64,000 bases of DNA from Desulfobacterales bacterium (GTDB lineage: Bacteria; Desulfobacterota; UBA8473): assembly GCA_016209225.1 (NCBI GenBank), contig JACQWO010000015.1:62001-126000 (forward strand). Reading direction: 5' to 3'. The notes under the pieces were generated by a model. It searched no databases. It saw nothing but the letters and a program-made list of their open reading frames with translations, and was not told the origin of the DNA. Shown piece by piece: positions 44,649 through 53,663 of this stretch. The translations under genes and the position numbers were made by a program. Position 1 is the stretch's first letter. The number at the start of each line of letters is the position of its first letter.

Positions 44649-44802
44649 AAGCTCTCACACGACATAATCGACAACCGCAACAAGAGGCTGGTGGATCATA
44701 TTAAGAACTTGTCCGTAAATAATATTTGTTTAATTTAATCAATGGGGGAGTGGTGGATATTAGAGTGACTTCGCAATGCCCGAGAATGTTAAAGGAAAAT
44801 AA
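44649..44802 (+). other. Gap between YhcG-like and restriction genes
   Basis: In frame with the preceding gene after its TAA, 29 sense codons (KLSHDIIDNRNKRLVDH and onward) run to a TAA at 44736-44738. The peptide has a protein-like composition but I cannot match it to a family; it may be the worn end of another gene. No promoter is obvious. Confidence 0.3.
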
Positions 44803-47800
44803 ATGAACAAAACGAAAAAAAGCAAACTTGAAAAAGCCCTCAAGACTTACTTCAGGGAAATCCACACAATTTATGTGGGTGGTAATTTCCGGGAGGAAAG
44901 CTTTTATCCCTCGTTAAAGGGGCTTATTGAAGAGTGTTTTCAACTTTTCTCCATGGAAGGCGGGGCAGGGGTGCTTGTTCAACCTAAGAAGACAGAGGCA
45001 GGAATCCCTGACTTTCTTATCCGAAAAGATGGAGATATCATAGGCTATATCGAAGCCAAGACGCCAGATACCAATCTTCTGGATGTTGAGGACAGTGAAC
45101 AACTCAAAAGGTATAGAGCCTCCCTTCCGAACCTTATTCTAACCAATTTTTTAGAGTTTAGATTGTATAGAGAAGGCGAGCCTATAGATCGAGTGGAGGT
45201 GGGTCGTCAGTTTACCCTAAAGGATTTAAAGCATCCTCCTGTTCCTGAGAAGCTGGACATCTTCTCTGGACTCATGGAAAAATTCTTCTCCTTTTCCACT
45301 CCTGAAATAAAGACCTCCTCTGATCTCTCCATTGAACTTGCCAGGAGAACCCGCTTTCTTGAACACATTTTAGAGGAAGAGCTTTCAAGAAAAAACGAGG
45401 AAGTAACCAGATTTTACCATGCCTTTCAGGAAGAGCTTATAGACACTCTGACCAAAGAGCGGTTTGCCGACCTCTATGCTCAGACTATCACCTACGGACT
45501 TTTTGCTGCCAGGATGAGGGTTCCCACAACAGATGGATTCAGGAAGGAACTCGCCTGGCAGTCCATCCCTAAGAGTTTATCCCTGCTTAGAGAAATCTTC
45601 TATTCCTTCACCGGGCCCCATTTCCCTGAATCATTACTGTGGGTGGTTGACGACATAAGTCAAGTACTGGAAAAGGCGGATATCTCCTCGATTCTTAAGG
45701 AATTTAAGACTACAAGGTGGGACGAAGATCCGGTAATACACTTTTACGAAACCTTCCTTGCCACGTATAATCCCAGGGAAAGGCAGAGGCTGGGGGTTTA
45801 CTACACACCCCTCCCTGTGGTTTCCTATATCGTAGAGTCAATCCACAGGCTTCTAAAGGAGCGATTTGGAAAACCCGAGGGTTTTGCCACCAGGGATGTA
45901 ACCCTTCTTGATCCGGCAGCCGGGACGTTGACCTTTGTGGTTCAGGCCATCAAACAAGTGCAAAAAGAACTGAAGGAAAGGACAAAATCAGGGCTTATAA
46001 AATCCTATATACAGGAACACATTTTACGCCATTTCCATGCCTTTGAGATCCTGGTGGCTCCCTATACTATAGGGCATTTCAAGGTGTCAATGGTTCTGGA
46101 AGAGATGGGCTATAAGTTCAAGGATAATGAGCGATTCCAATTTTACCTGACCAATACCCTGGAGATAAAAGAGCCCAAACAGCTCAGCTTCCTCATTGAC
46201 TTAGCCAAAGAGGGCCAGGAGGCAAAGAGGATAAAGGAAAAGGTGACAATCCTGGTTGTCCTGGGCAATCCACCTTATTCCGTGAGTTCGGAAAACAAGT
46301 CGGATTTTATCGAAGGTTTGATGAACGATTACAAAGAGGATGTCCGGGCTGAGCGAAATATCCAGCCTCTCTCTGATGACTATATAAAATTCATAAGGTT
46401 TGCCCACTGGAAGATAGACCAGGCGGGTAAAGGCATCCTGGGCTTCATTACCAATAATTCCTACCTTTCAGGGGTAATCCATCGTGGCATGAGAAGAAGG
46501 CTTCTTGAGACTTTTGATGAGATTTATATTTTAAACCTGCACGGCTCATCCAGGATTGGTGAAAAGACACCTGAAGGCAGTAAAGACGAGAATGTCTTTG
46601 ACATCCAGCAAGGGGTGACCATTGCCCTTTATATAAAACTCACAGAACCGCTGCTTAAAGAGAAGCGGATTTACTATGCCGATCTCTGGGGGCTGAGAAA
46701 TGAAAAATATGAGTACCTTCTGGAAAATGATATTGGAACTACCGGATGGCAGGCACTCAAGCCGGTTGCACCTTACTATTTCTTTGTCCCCAAGGATTTC
46801 GCCCTGCAGGAAGAGTATGGGAGATTCTGGAAGGTGACGGAGATTTTTGGGGATTTTCAGATAGGATTAATGACAGGACAAGATGATTTTTTTGTTGATA
46901 CAAATCCTCTGGGGCTAAAAGCTAGAGTTTTAGCTGTGTTTAATAAAAGCTTAAACAATGAAAATCTTGAAACCCTATATAACCTTAAGACCCAAGCAGG
47001 CAAAAAAACTATAAGAGCGAGGAATTCAACGAATTTCAACGAAGACTTTATTCGTCCTTATTGTTATAGGCCTTTTGATATACGGTATGTTTATGGGGAA
47101 AACAAATTCTTATGGAGGTCCGTTGAAGCATTAAGGCAGCATTTTAACTTTGAAAACGTTGCACTAGTTACCACTCGTATCTTGGCAAAACCACCATTTA
47201 GTCATGTTTTTGTAGCTCAGTATGTTGGAGATAATACCTTTATCTCAGCACAAACTAAAGAAAGAAACTACTTCTTCCCCCTTTACCTCTACCCGGATCA
47301 AACTGAAGGGCTGTTATTTGCCAAGGATGAAGTGGAACGCACCTCCAACCTCACCGATAAGTTCTTGCAAGCCATAAGAGAGTCTCTGAACACAGAGCCA
47401 ACTCCAGAGGAGATTTTCTATTACATCTATGCAGTGCTTTATTCTCCCACTTATCGCAAACGCTACGAGGAATTTCTGAAGATAGACTTTCCCCGGATTC
47501 CTATGCCTGCTGATTATGAATCTTTCAAGGCTTTGAGTAACCTCGGCAGAGAACTCATTGACCTCCATCTGCTAAAACATCATGCCCTTGATGAAACTGG
47601 GGTTGGTTTTCCACAAAGCGATTCCAATAAAGTAGAAAAGGTTTACTATGATGAAAAGACCCGGAGGGTCTACCTCAATAAAGAACAGTACTTTGAGGGC
47701 ATCCCGAAGGCGGTATGGGAATACCGCATCGGCGCCTATCGGGTAATGGAGAAATACTTGAAGGATAGGAAAGGACGAAAACTATCCCTGGATGAGATCA

Positions 47801-47898
47801 ACCACTATATGAAGGTAGCCAGGGCAATCAGACTTACGATTGATTTGCAAGAAAAGGTCGATGATATTTATAGAAAAGATTTTACCATGACCCTGTAG
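44803..47898 (+). CDS. Type IIG/ISP-like restriction-methyltransferase
   Basis: 1031 residues. The N-terminal PD-(D/E)XK nuclease has GIPDFLIRKDGDIIGYIEAK near 66-86. A helical region is followed by an N6-adenine methyltransferase with motif I DPAAGTLTFV near 370 and motif IV NPPYSV near 488. The last 350 residues would form the target-recognition part. One chain thus cuts and methylates the same site. No ISP-type translocase helicase motifs were noticed, which favours a IIG-like enzyme. Its stop codon TAG is part of a REP-like repeat. Likely defence island with the YhcG-like gene. Confidence 0.88.
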   Translation: MNKTKKSKLEKALKTYFREIHTIYVGGNFREESFYPSLKGLIEECFQLFSMEGGAGVLVQPKKTEAGIPDFLIRKDGDIIGYIEAKTPDTNLLDVEDSEQLKRYRASLPNLILTNFLEFRLYREGEPIDRVEVGRQFTLKDLKHPPVPEKLDIFSGLMEKFFSFSTPEIKTSSDLSIELARRTRFLEHILEEELSRKNEEVTRFYHAFQEELIDTLTKERFADLYAQTITYGLFAARMRVPTTDGFRKELAWQSIPKSLSLLREIFYSFTGPHFPESLLWVVDDISQVLEKADISSILKEFKTTRWDEDPVIHFYETFLATYNPRERQRLGVYYTPLPVVSYIVESIHRLLKERFGKPEGFATRDVTLLDPAAGTLTFVVQAIKQVQKELKERTKSGLIKSYIQEHILRHFHAFEILVAPYTIGHFKVSMVLEEMGYKFKDNERFQFYLTNTLEIKEPKQLSFLIDLAKEGQEAKRIKEKVTILVVLGNPPYSVSSENKSDFIEGLMNDYKEDVRAERNIQPLSDDYIKFIRFAHWKIDQAGKGILGFITNNSYLSGVIHRGMRRRLLETFDEIYILNLHGSSRIGEKTPEGSKDENVFDIQQGVTIALYIKLTEPLLKEKRIYYADLWGLRNEKYEYLLENDIGTTGWQALKPVAPYYFFVPKDFALQEEYGRFWKVTEIFGDFQIGLMTGQDDFFVDTNPLGLKARVLAVFNKSLNNENLETLYNLKTQAGKKTIRARNSTNFNEDFIRPYCYRPFDIRYVYGENKFLWRSVEALRQHFNFENVALVTTRILAKPPFSHVFVAQYVGDNTFISAQTKERNYFFPLYLYPDQTEGLLFAKDEVERTSNLTDKFLQAIRESLNTEPTPEEIFYYIYAVLYSPTYRKRYEEFLKIDFPRIPMPADYESFKALSNLGRELIDLHLLKHHALDETGVGFPQSDSNKVEKVYYDEKTRRVYLNKEQYFEGIPKAVWEYRIGAYRVMEKYLKDRKGRKLSLDEINHYMKVARAIRLTIDLQEKVDDIYRKDFTMTL

Positions 47899-47955
47899 GA
47901 GGGGCAGGGCTTGCCCCTGCCCTCAAGAAAGGGCAACCACAAGGGTTGCCCCTAC
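47895..47955. repeat. REP-like GTAGGGGC hairpins
   Basis: Begins GTAGGAGGGGCAGGGC, with a first hairpin GGGGCAGGG/CCCCTGCC and a second GGGCAACC-ACAAG-GGTTGCCC, ending CCCTAC. The outer GTAGG...CCTAC wording is shared with the repeats beside the REP transposase at 57808 and with 61112. It overlaps the stop codon of the restriction-methyltransferase gene. Confidence 0.7.
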
Positions 47956-48026
47956 AATTTTAAGGAAGGAAAATTATCCGGTAAAGACCTTCTGGAGAGT
48001 AGCCGAAAAAACATAAAAGGAAATCT

Positions 48027-48869
48027 ATGGATCAGGAAACAAAGCCTAAATTTAAGATAAGCATCCTGCTTTTTGTTGCAACTCTAGCTACAACAATGAT
48101 TGCCGGTGCCATTCAGCAGGGGGTAAATCCCATAGAAACCCCTTTTCAAATCGTAAAAGGGTTACCTTTTGCTTTGACACTTATGCTGATTCTATTATCC
48201 CATGAACTGGGGCATTATATCATGTCCAAAAGACACCACATCAATGTTACCCTTCCCTACTTTATTCCAGCTCCATCGTTTATCGGAACCTTCGGGGCAT
48301 TTATAAAGATGAAATCACCCTTACTGGACAGAAAGACCCTATTGGATGTAGGCGCCAGTGGCCCACTGGTTGGGACTATCGTCTCAATCCCCTTTCTCAT
48401 CATAGGCTTGAAGCTGTCTGAAGTGAGGGTAGCAATAGAGCCTGCTGGTACAGCCCTGGGTTCTTCGATCCTTTTCTCCCTTATTGCCAAACTCACGCTG
48501 GGTTCTCTCCCGGAAACTAACGATATTATCCTGCATCCCATAGGGTTTGCCGGATGGATAGGGTTATTGATTACTTCACTGAACCTTCTACCAGTAGGAC
48601 AGCTTGATGGAGGACACGTAGCATACGCAGTTCTGGGAGAAAAACACGAAAGGCTTTCTATAATAACCGTCTTCTTCCTCTTTGCCCTGGGATTCTTTGG
48701 CTGGAATGGATGGTTTGTCTGGGGGTTTTTACTCCTGGTAATGGGGATAAGACACCCTCGTCCACTGGATCAATGGACACCGCTGGATAGAAAAAGGAAA
48801 ATCACTGGGTGGATAACCCTGATCACATTCATTTTAACCTTTACTCCAATGCCGTTTGCGTATATTTAG
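48027..48869 (+). CDS. Site-2 protease family zinc metalloprotease (M50)
   Basis: 280 residues with about six membrane segments. The HELGH zinc motif lies near 58-62 in LLSHELGHYI, and the second motif NLLPVGQLDGGHV near 185 supplies the third zinc ligand (Asp). It cleaves substrates within the membrane. The short form lacks PDZ and CBS domains, unlike RseP or SpoIVFB. AAAGGAAA precedes the ATG. Neighbouring genes do not identify a substrate. Confidence 0.88.
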   Translation: MDQETKPKFKISILLFVATLATTMIAGAIQQGVNPIETPFQIVKGLPFALTLMLILLSHELGHYIMSKRHHINVTLPYFIPAPSFIGTFGAFIKMKSPLLDRKTLLDVGASGPLVGTIVSIPFLIIGLKLSEVRVAIEPAGTALGSSILFSLIAKLTLGSLPETNDIILHPIGFAGWIGLLITSLNLLPVGQLDGGHVAYAVLGEKHERLSIITVFFLFALGFFGWNGWFVWGFLLLVMGIRHPRPLDQWTPLDRKRKITGWITLITFILTFTPMPFAYI

Positions 48870-48880
48870 ATTCTTACACA

Positions 48881-49041
48881 GTAACTATTCAGCCACAGAT
48901 TCACACAGATGAACGCGGATAGATTTAAATACAAAGAAATATCAGAGATTATTCTCTAAATAACCTGAGTAATTACAATAAAAGAAAAAATATCAGTGAT
49001 GATCAGTGATGATCAGCGTAGATCGGTGGCTAAGTAGTTAC
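48881..49041. repeat. Inverted-repeat element R3 carrying GxxExxY-like remnant
   Basis: The left arm is GTAACTATTCAGCCACAGAT then TCACACAGATGAACGCGG. The right arm is ATCAGTGATGATCAGCGTAG then ATCGGTGGCTAAGTAGTTAC, the imperfect reverse complement. An inner CCTGAGTAATTAC at 48964-48976 repeats the terminal motif of the element at 16861-17042 (CCTGAGTAGTTAC). This places both in one family. Confidence 0.7.
48909..48959 (+). pseudogene. Truncated GxxExxY-type protein remnant
   Basis: A 16-codon frame, MNADRFKYKEISEIIL, then TAA. GxxExxY-family proteins often begin with such a segment before ISEKIIG and the GxxExxY motif; everything beyond is missing here. The start codon is inside the left repeat arm. 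It is a remnant and the family call is tentative. Confidence 0.4.
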
Positions 49042-49062
49042 CTTACACATTCAATCTGAAAA

Positions 49063-50550
49063 ATGAAAATATCAAAAGGATACCCTAAGATATTAGCCAT
49101 CTCCATTATTGCCTTCTGGTTGGTAATGATGGGCTTGTTGGTCAAAAGGACCTACTTTAATATCCCGGAATTATCCCAGACCCCGGCTCTGGCAGATATT
49201 GATAAAGCCGACCTGATCTCAGGGGAAGAATGGATGGGCATTTATATGGGTAAGGATAAGATCGGATATAGTGTCACAAATATCCGGAAGGGAAATGACA
49301 TCTATCTGGTCTCAGAGAGGACTTTAATGAGACTAAATGTGATGGGTAGCCCTCAGGAGATAACGATCCTTACAAATGCTATCCTTGACAGGGATTTTTC
49401 TATAAAATCATTTCGTTTTGATCTCCAGTCCGGCGTAGTTAAGTTTCAGTCCCAGGCAAAGGTCTCTAAAGGCGAGATGGAATTGAATATCACTTCAGGA
49501 GGACGTAAGACTAAAGAAACAATTCCCTTAAAAACAACTCCTTACCTGCCCAGCAGCTTAAGACTCATGCTGTTACAGCAAGGATTAAGCGTAGGAAAGG
49601 AGTTTAGTGTGGCCATCTTCGACCCTTCAACCATGAGCAATGAGGAAATAGTTGTCAAGGTTGAGGGAAAAGAAAAGCTCAAAATCGGCAATGAAAGGTT
49701 TTCTGCCTATCGCCTGAAAGAGACCTTCAAAGGTGTGGTGATTAGATCCTGGATCACTGAAGAAGGCAAGACACTGAAAGAGGAAAGCCCTATGGGAATG
49801 GTAATGGTAAGGGAGGCAGGGGAAGAGGCATTAACAAAGAACTGGGGTAAAGGTTCCGGTGTTGACATCATCTCATCTACTGCCATCCCGGCAAATATCC
49901 ACATCGAAAAACCCCAATCTGTCAAGTACTTGAAGATAAAACTTAAAGCTATTCCCCTGAGTGATTTCAATTTGAGCAAGGGCAGACAGGTATTGAAAGG
50001 GGATATCCTGGAGATAACCCGAGAAGAGACCAAGACCATCAATACATATCTTTTACCCCTAAAGGAAAAGGGATTTGAGGAGTATCTTAAACCATCCCCT
50101 TTAGTTCAGAGCAACGATGCAAAGATAATAGAAGAAGCAAAGAGAATCGTTGGAGATGAGAGGGATGCCTTAAAGGCAGCAAAAAAAATAATGGAGTGGG
50201 TCTATCAAAGCATAGATAAGAAACCTACCATAAGTATCCCGAGCGCTCTTGAGGTACTGGAATCAAAGGTTGGAGATTGCAACGAACACACAACCCTTTT
50301 CACAGCATTGACCAGAGCAGTGGGGATACCAACCAGAATTATTACAGGCATTGTCTTATCCGATAATAATTTTTACTACCACGCATGGGCAGAAGTGTAC
50401 GTAGGGAAGTGGGTGTCCATTGATCCAACTATGAACCAATTCCCTGCGGATGCCACCCATATAGGATTTGTGGAGGGCGGGCTGGATAAACAGGTTGAGA
50501 TGATGAAGGTGATTGGACACCTAAAGGCAGAAATTCTGGGGTATAAATGA
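49063..50550 (+). CDS. Transglutaminase-like domain protein, membrane-anchored
   Basis: 495 residues. An N-terminal membrane segment at about 10-28 precedes a long beta-rich region and a C-terminal transglutaminase-like core: the Cys in VGDCNEHT near 407, His in YYHAWAEV near 441 and Asp in WVSIDPTMNQFPAD near 453 complete the triad. Such bacterial proteins are proteases or crosslinkers facing the periplasm. Its stop overlaps the start of the ABC ATPase gene by four bases, so it belongs to an operon with the ABC exporter. Confidence 0.85.
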   Translation: MKISKGYPKILAISIIAFWLVMMGLLVKRTYFNIPELSQTPALADIDKADLISGEEWMGIYMGKDKIGYSVTNIRKGNDIYLVSERTLMRLNVMGSPQEITILTNAILDRDFSIKSFRFDLQSGVVKFQSQAKVSKGEMELNITSGGRKTKETIPLKTTPYLPSSLRLMLLQQGLSVGKEFSVAIFDPSTMSNEEIVVKVEGKEKLKIGNERFSAYRLKETFKGVVIRSWITEEGKTLKEESPMGMVMVREAGEEALTKNWGKGSGVDIISSTAIPANIHIEKPQSVKYLKIKLKAIPLSDFNLSKGRQVLKGDILEITREETKTINTYLLPLKEKGFEEYLKPSPLVQSNDAKIIEEAKRIVGDERDALKAAKKIMEWVYQSIDKKPTISIPSALEVLESKVGDCNEHTTLFTALTRAVGIPTRIITGIVLSDNNFYYHAWAEVYVGKWVSIDPTMNQFPADATHIGFVEGGLDKQVEMMKVIGHLKAEILGYK

Positions 50551-51308
50551 TTCAACTCATCGATCTTACAAAAAAATACAGCAAGGTAAAAGCAATAGAC
50601 GGTATCAATCTGGAGATAAAACCGGGAGAAATATTCGGGTTTCTTGGGCCTAATGGCGCCGGAAAAACCACCACCATTAAGATAATGGCAGGACTGCTTA
50701 AACCAACCTCCGGGAGAGTTATAATAGACGGGAACGACATTGCCAAAAACCCACTGGAAGCAAAGAAAGTGGTTGGTTTTATTCCAGATCGTCCGTTTCT
50801 CTATGGAAAACTGACAGGTAAAGAATTCCTTCGCTTTATGGCAGGTCTATACAGTATTGATACAAATAGCCATGAAAGTAAAATCTCTGAACTTTTAGGA
50901 CTCTTTGAACTTACTGAATGGGGTGACGAACTGATAGAGGGGTATTCTCATGGGATGCAGCAGCGATTGGTAATGTCATCAGCCCTGATCCATAACCCTA
51001 AGGTAATAATAGTTGATGAACCCATGGTTGGGTTAGACCCTAAAGGCGCCAGACTGGTTAAAGAGATATTCAAGGCAATCTCATCGAAAGGGACCACTAT
51101 CTTTATGTCAACCCATACTCTGGAGATTGCCGAAGAGATGTGTGACAGGATAGCAATCATTCAAGAAGGCAAGGTGATCGCATTGGGGACGATGGATGAG
51201 CTACGAAAGAAAGTGGACAGCGCTAAGGATCAGGGGCTGGAATCTGTCTTTCTGGCACTTACTGAGACCCTTGCACAACCTGCCGAGAGCTTTGAAGAAG
51301 TCCCCTGA
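50547..51308 (+). CDS. ABC transporter ATP-binding protein with repeat-derived tail
   Basis: 253 residues of an ABC-2-type exporter ATPase. Walker A is GPNGAGKTTT near 34, the signature YSHGMQQRL near 132, Walker B VIIVDEPMVGLDP near 151 and the switch His in STHTLEIAEE near 189. The ATG overlaps the transglutaminase stop. The last 15 or so residues (TETLAQPAESFEEVP) are encoded by the repeat also found at 39416-39452 and 53150-53182, so the original stop has been replaced. The permease gene follows. Confidence 0.9.
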   Translation: MIQLIDLTKKYSKVKAIDGINLEIKPGEIFGFLGPNGAGKTTTIKIMAGLLKPTSGRVIIDGNDIAKNPLEAKKVVGFIPDRPFLYGKLTGKEFLRFMAGLYSIDTNSHESKISELLGLFELTEWGDELIEGYSHGMQQRLVMSSALIHNPKVIIVDEPMVGLDPKGARLVKEIFKAISSKGTTIFMSTHTLEIAEEMCDRIAIIQEGKVIALGTMDELRKKVDSAKDQGLESVFLALTETLAQPAESFEEVP

Positions 51309-51389
51309 GAGCGAATTCATAGATTTTTTGACCCAAAAATCCTGCTCATGTTCGCTCCACAGGAAATTTTTCATTTTTCAGGATGAACT
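51264..51389 (+). repeat. Compound repeat R4 plus R2 overlapping ABC ATPase end
   Basis: The first part is GAGACCCTTGCACAACCTGC then CGAGAGCTTTGAAGAAG (to 51300). It is followed by a segment with TTTTTTGACCCA, then TCCTGCTCATGTTCGCTCC and TTTTTCATTTTTCAGGATGA-ACT. The same order (GAGAGCTTTGAA, CCCC, TTTTTTGACCCA, TTCnCTCC) recurs at 63859-63925. The first 45 bases code for the C-terminus of the ABC ATPase. Confidence 0.75.
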
Positions 51390-51406
51390 AAATAGCTGAG
51401 GGAAAA

Positions 51407-53110
51407 ATGGAAAATGTCGCTCTACTATTAACCCCAAGGATAATCTCTTTCAAAAACCGGGTACGCAGCCGGGATAAATGGGAAACGGCAAAAGCAATTA
51501 TGCTTCTGCTGCTGGCTGTCTGTTTCTGGATCGGGATATTCATAGGGGTTTACAGGGTCTTAACATACTTTCAGGGCATTGAGATCATAGGGGATCTGCT
51601 GACAAGAAGGTTGCTTTCCATGGTCTTCCTTACCTTTTTCTCCATCCTATTATTCAGCAATGTAATAACCTCCCTATCCACCTTCTATCTTTCAGATGAC
51701 CTCAATCTGATCCATTCAGCTCCTGTCCCCCTTGGCAAGATATACCTGGCAAGATTTATTGAGACGACTGTCGATAGTTCATGGATGGCACTCCTCTTTG
51801 GGTTACCGGTATTCATCGCCTATGGATTTGTATACAGCGCATCCTTTACATACTACTTGTGGTTAATGGTTGTAATAATCCCATTCCTTATCATCCCGGC
51901 AGGATTGGGGATAATCCTGACAATGGTTTTGGTAAACATATTCCCGGCGAAGAGGACGAAGGATATATTTCTGCTGCTCTCTATTGTAGCTGTAATAATA
52001 CTCTACCTCCTTTTCCGGTTCCTTAGACCAGAGAAGCTCGTTGATCCGGAAACATTTTCCGCTGTAGCAGCCTACCTTACCGCATTAAAGACGCCTTCAT
52101 CTCCTTTTCTCCCAAACCACTGGGCAACTGAGGCGATTCTTCCCCTTCTTCAAAACTATGAGGGCAGTCCTGTCTTCTTTTTCCTCCTCCTTTTAAGTAC
52201 CGGATTGGCATTGATTGTAATCGGAAATTACCTTTCTTCCCATCTATACTATGACGGATGGTCAAAATCCCAAGAGGCTAAAAAATCCACCATATCAAAG
52301 ACCAGGGTAATCGAAAGACTCATAACCTTTTTTACCAGATACTTCTCTCCCCAAACCAGGGCTTTAATGATAAAGGATATAAAGACCTTCTTCAGAGACA
52401 CTACACAATGGTCACAGTTGTTCTTATTGGCTGCCTTGGTTGTGGTATATCTATACAACTTCAGTGTTCTCCCTCTGGACAGGTCCCCTATTCCTACCTT
52501 TTATCTGCAAAACCTAATCTCTTTCTTAAACATGGGGCTTGCAGGATTTGTCCTTTCTGCCGTAGCAGCGAGGTTTGCATTCCCCGCTGTGAGCCTGGAA
52601 GGACCATCATTCTGGATAATCGGCACCTCACCTATAACCATAAGGGGTTTTCTCTGGAGCAAGTTCTTCACCAACCTCCTGCCTTTGCTGGTACTAGCGG
52701 AGACCATTATAATCCTGTCAAATTATCTCCTGAAGGTTAGCAACTTTATGATGCTTCTGTCATCGCTTACCGTATTCTTTATGACCTTTGGTATAATCGG
52801 CATAGCCATTGGAATTGGCGCTTCTTATCCAAGATTCAATGTGGAAAATGTAGCCAAAATGGCAACCAGCTTTGGCGGAGCGGTCTATATGATATGCAGT
52901 ATGATCTTTATTGGTCTGATAGTTATATTGGAGGCATGGCCGGTTTACACAGTATTTATGTCCCGGATAACCCATCGCCCCCTTGATCTTTCGCAATGGA
53001 TAGCAATATGGCTATCATTCTTCGCCGTAGGGGTTATAAACATCCTTGCCGTTTTCCTGCCAATGAAGATTGGGGTAATGAAGCTATCTGAGATGGAAGA
53101 ATATCCTTGA
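51407..53110 (+). CDS. ABC exporter permease, large
   Basis: 567 residues with roughly twelve hydrophobic segments and little hydrophilic sequence beyond a loop near 280-310. It belongs to the putative ABC-2-like exporter permeases of about 550-570 residues. An early LIHSAPVPLGKIYLAR segment near 100 is typical of the coupling region. It pairs with the upstream ATPase, from which it is separated by the R2 repeat. The transported substrate is unknown; the transglutaminase-like partner suggests export or processing of a peptide or protein (inference). Confidence 0.82.
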   Translation: MENVALLLTPRIISFKNRVRSRDKWETAKAIMLLLLAVCFWIGIFIGVYRVLTYFQGIEIIGDLLTRRLLSMVFLTFFSILLFSNVITSLSTFYLSDDLNLIHSAPVPLGKIYLARFIETTVDSSWMALLFGLPVFIAYGFVYSASFTYYLWLMVVIIPFLIIPAGLGIILTMVLVNIFPAKRTKDIFLLLSIVAVIILYLLFRFLRPEKLVDPETFSAVAAYLTALKTPSSPFLPNHWATEAILPLLQNYEGSPVFFFLLLLSTGLALIVIGNYLSSHLYYDGWSKSQEAKKSTISKTRVIERLITFFTRYFSPQTRALMIKDIKTFFRDTTQWSQLFLLAALVVVYLYNFSVLPLDRSPIPTFYLQNLISFLNMGLAGFVLSAVAARFAFPAVSLEGPSFWIIGTSPITIRGFLWSKFFTNLLPLLVLAETIIILSNYLLKVSNFMMLLSSLTVFFMTFGIIGIAIGIGASYPRFNVENVAKMATSFGGAVYMICSMIFIGLIVILEAWPVYTVFMSRITHRPLDLSQWIAIWLSFFAVGVINILAVFLPMKIGVMKLSEMEEYP

Positions 53111-53149
53111 AATGTCTGTAAACAAGAGATATTATTATCACACTCTGTA

Positions 53150-53182
53150 GAGACCTTTGCACAACCTGCCGAGAGCTTTGAA
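53150..53182 (+). repeat. GAGACCTTTGCACAACC repeat before hicA
   Basis: GAGACCTTTGCACAACCTGC followed by CGAGAGCTTTGAA, one mismatch from 51264-51296. It lies 18 bases before the HicA start codon, so it forms the leader of that gene. Confidence 0.8.
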
Positions 53183-53200
53183 TAGATTTAGGGACACTGT

Positions 53201-53389
53201 ATGAAATTTAGTGAGCTTGTTCGATTGTTGGAACAGAATGGATTTAGGATTATAAAGGAAAAGGGCTCTATCCGATATTATGGCAAGCCCGGTTGGAACA
53301 ATTTGATTAGAGTTGATTACCATGGTTCAAAAGAAGTTCCAAAAGGTACTTGTCATGCAATTTTGAAGGATGCAGGGATAAAGAAATAA
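53201..53389 (+). CDS. hicA: HicA-like toxin
   Basis: 62 residues with the double-stranded-RNA-binding-like HicA fold: FSELVRLLEQNGFRIIKEKGS near 3-23 and the C-terminal VPKGTCHAILKDAGI near 46-60. The catalytic His of HicA normally lies in a GSHH context; here this reads GSIRYY, so activity is uncertain. The antitoxin gene starts 20 bases downstream. HicA cleaves mRNA when free. Order is toxin first, the usual HicAB layout. Confidence 0.75.
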   Translation: MKFSELVRLLEQNGFRIIKEKGSIRYYGKPGWNNLIRVDYHGSKEVPKGTCHAILKDAGIKK

Positions 53390-53408
53390 AGTGGATGGAG
53401 GTGCAAAG

Positions 53409-53654
53409 ATGATAGATTTAGAATATTCATTGACGATTGAGGCGACCAAGGAACCTGATTTTTTTGGATTTTATTCCCCTGACTTACCAGGTTTTTCAGG
53501 TATCGGACATTCCGTTGAGGATTGTCTTTATAAAGCCAAATGGGGGATGATTGAACATATGAATTTATTAAAAGAACAAGGGTTGCCTATTCCGTCCAAA
53601 AATGTAAATCCAAAAATTATTATTCAAAATGAAGAGTCTTTAAAAGCTGCCTGA
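53409..53654 (+). CDS. hicB: HicB-like antitoxin
   Basis: 81 residues from ATG 53409, with GGAGGT six bases upstream; the frame extends six codons further back without a better site. The HicB partial RNase-H-like fold is recognisable: FFGFYSPDLPGFSGIGHSVE near 17-36, where the substrate-mimic strand normally reads PDLPG. No C-terminal DNA-binding helix is obvious, so it may be a minimal HicB. Confidence 0.78.
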   Translation: MIDLEYSLTIEATKEPDFFGFYSPDLPGFSGIGHSVEDCLYKAKWGMIEHMNLLKEQGLPIPSKNVNPKIIIQNEESLKAA

Positions 53655-53663
53655 AAATTCAAG

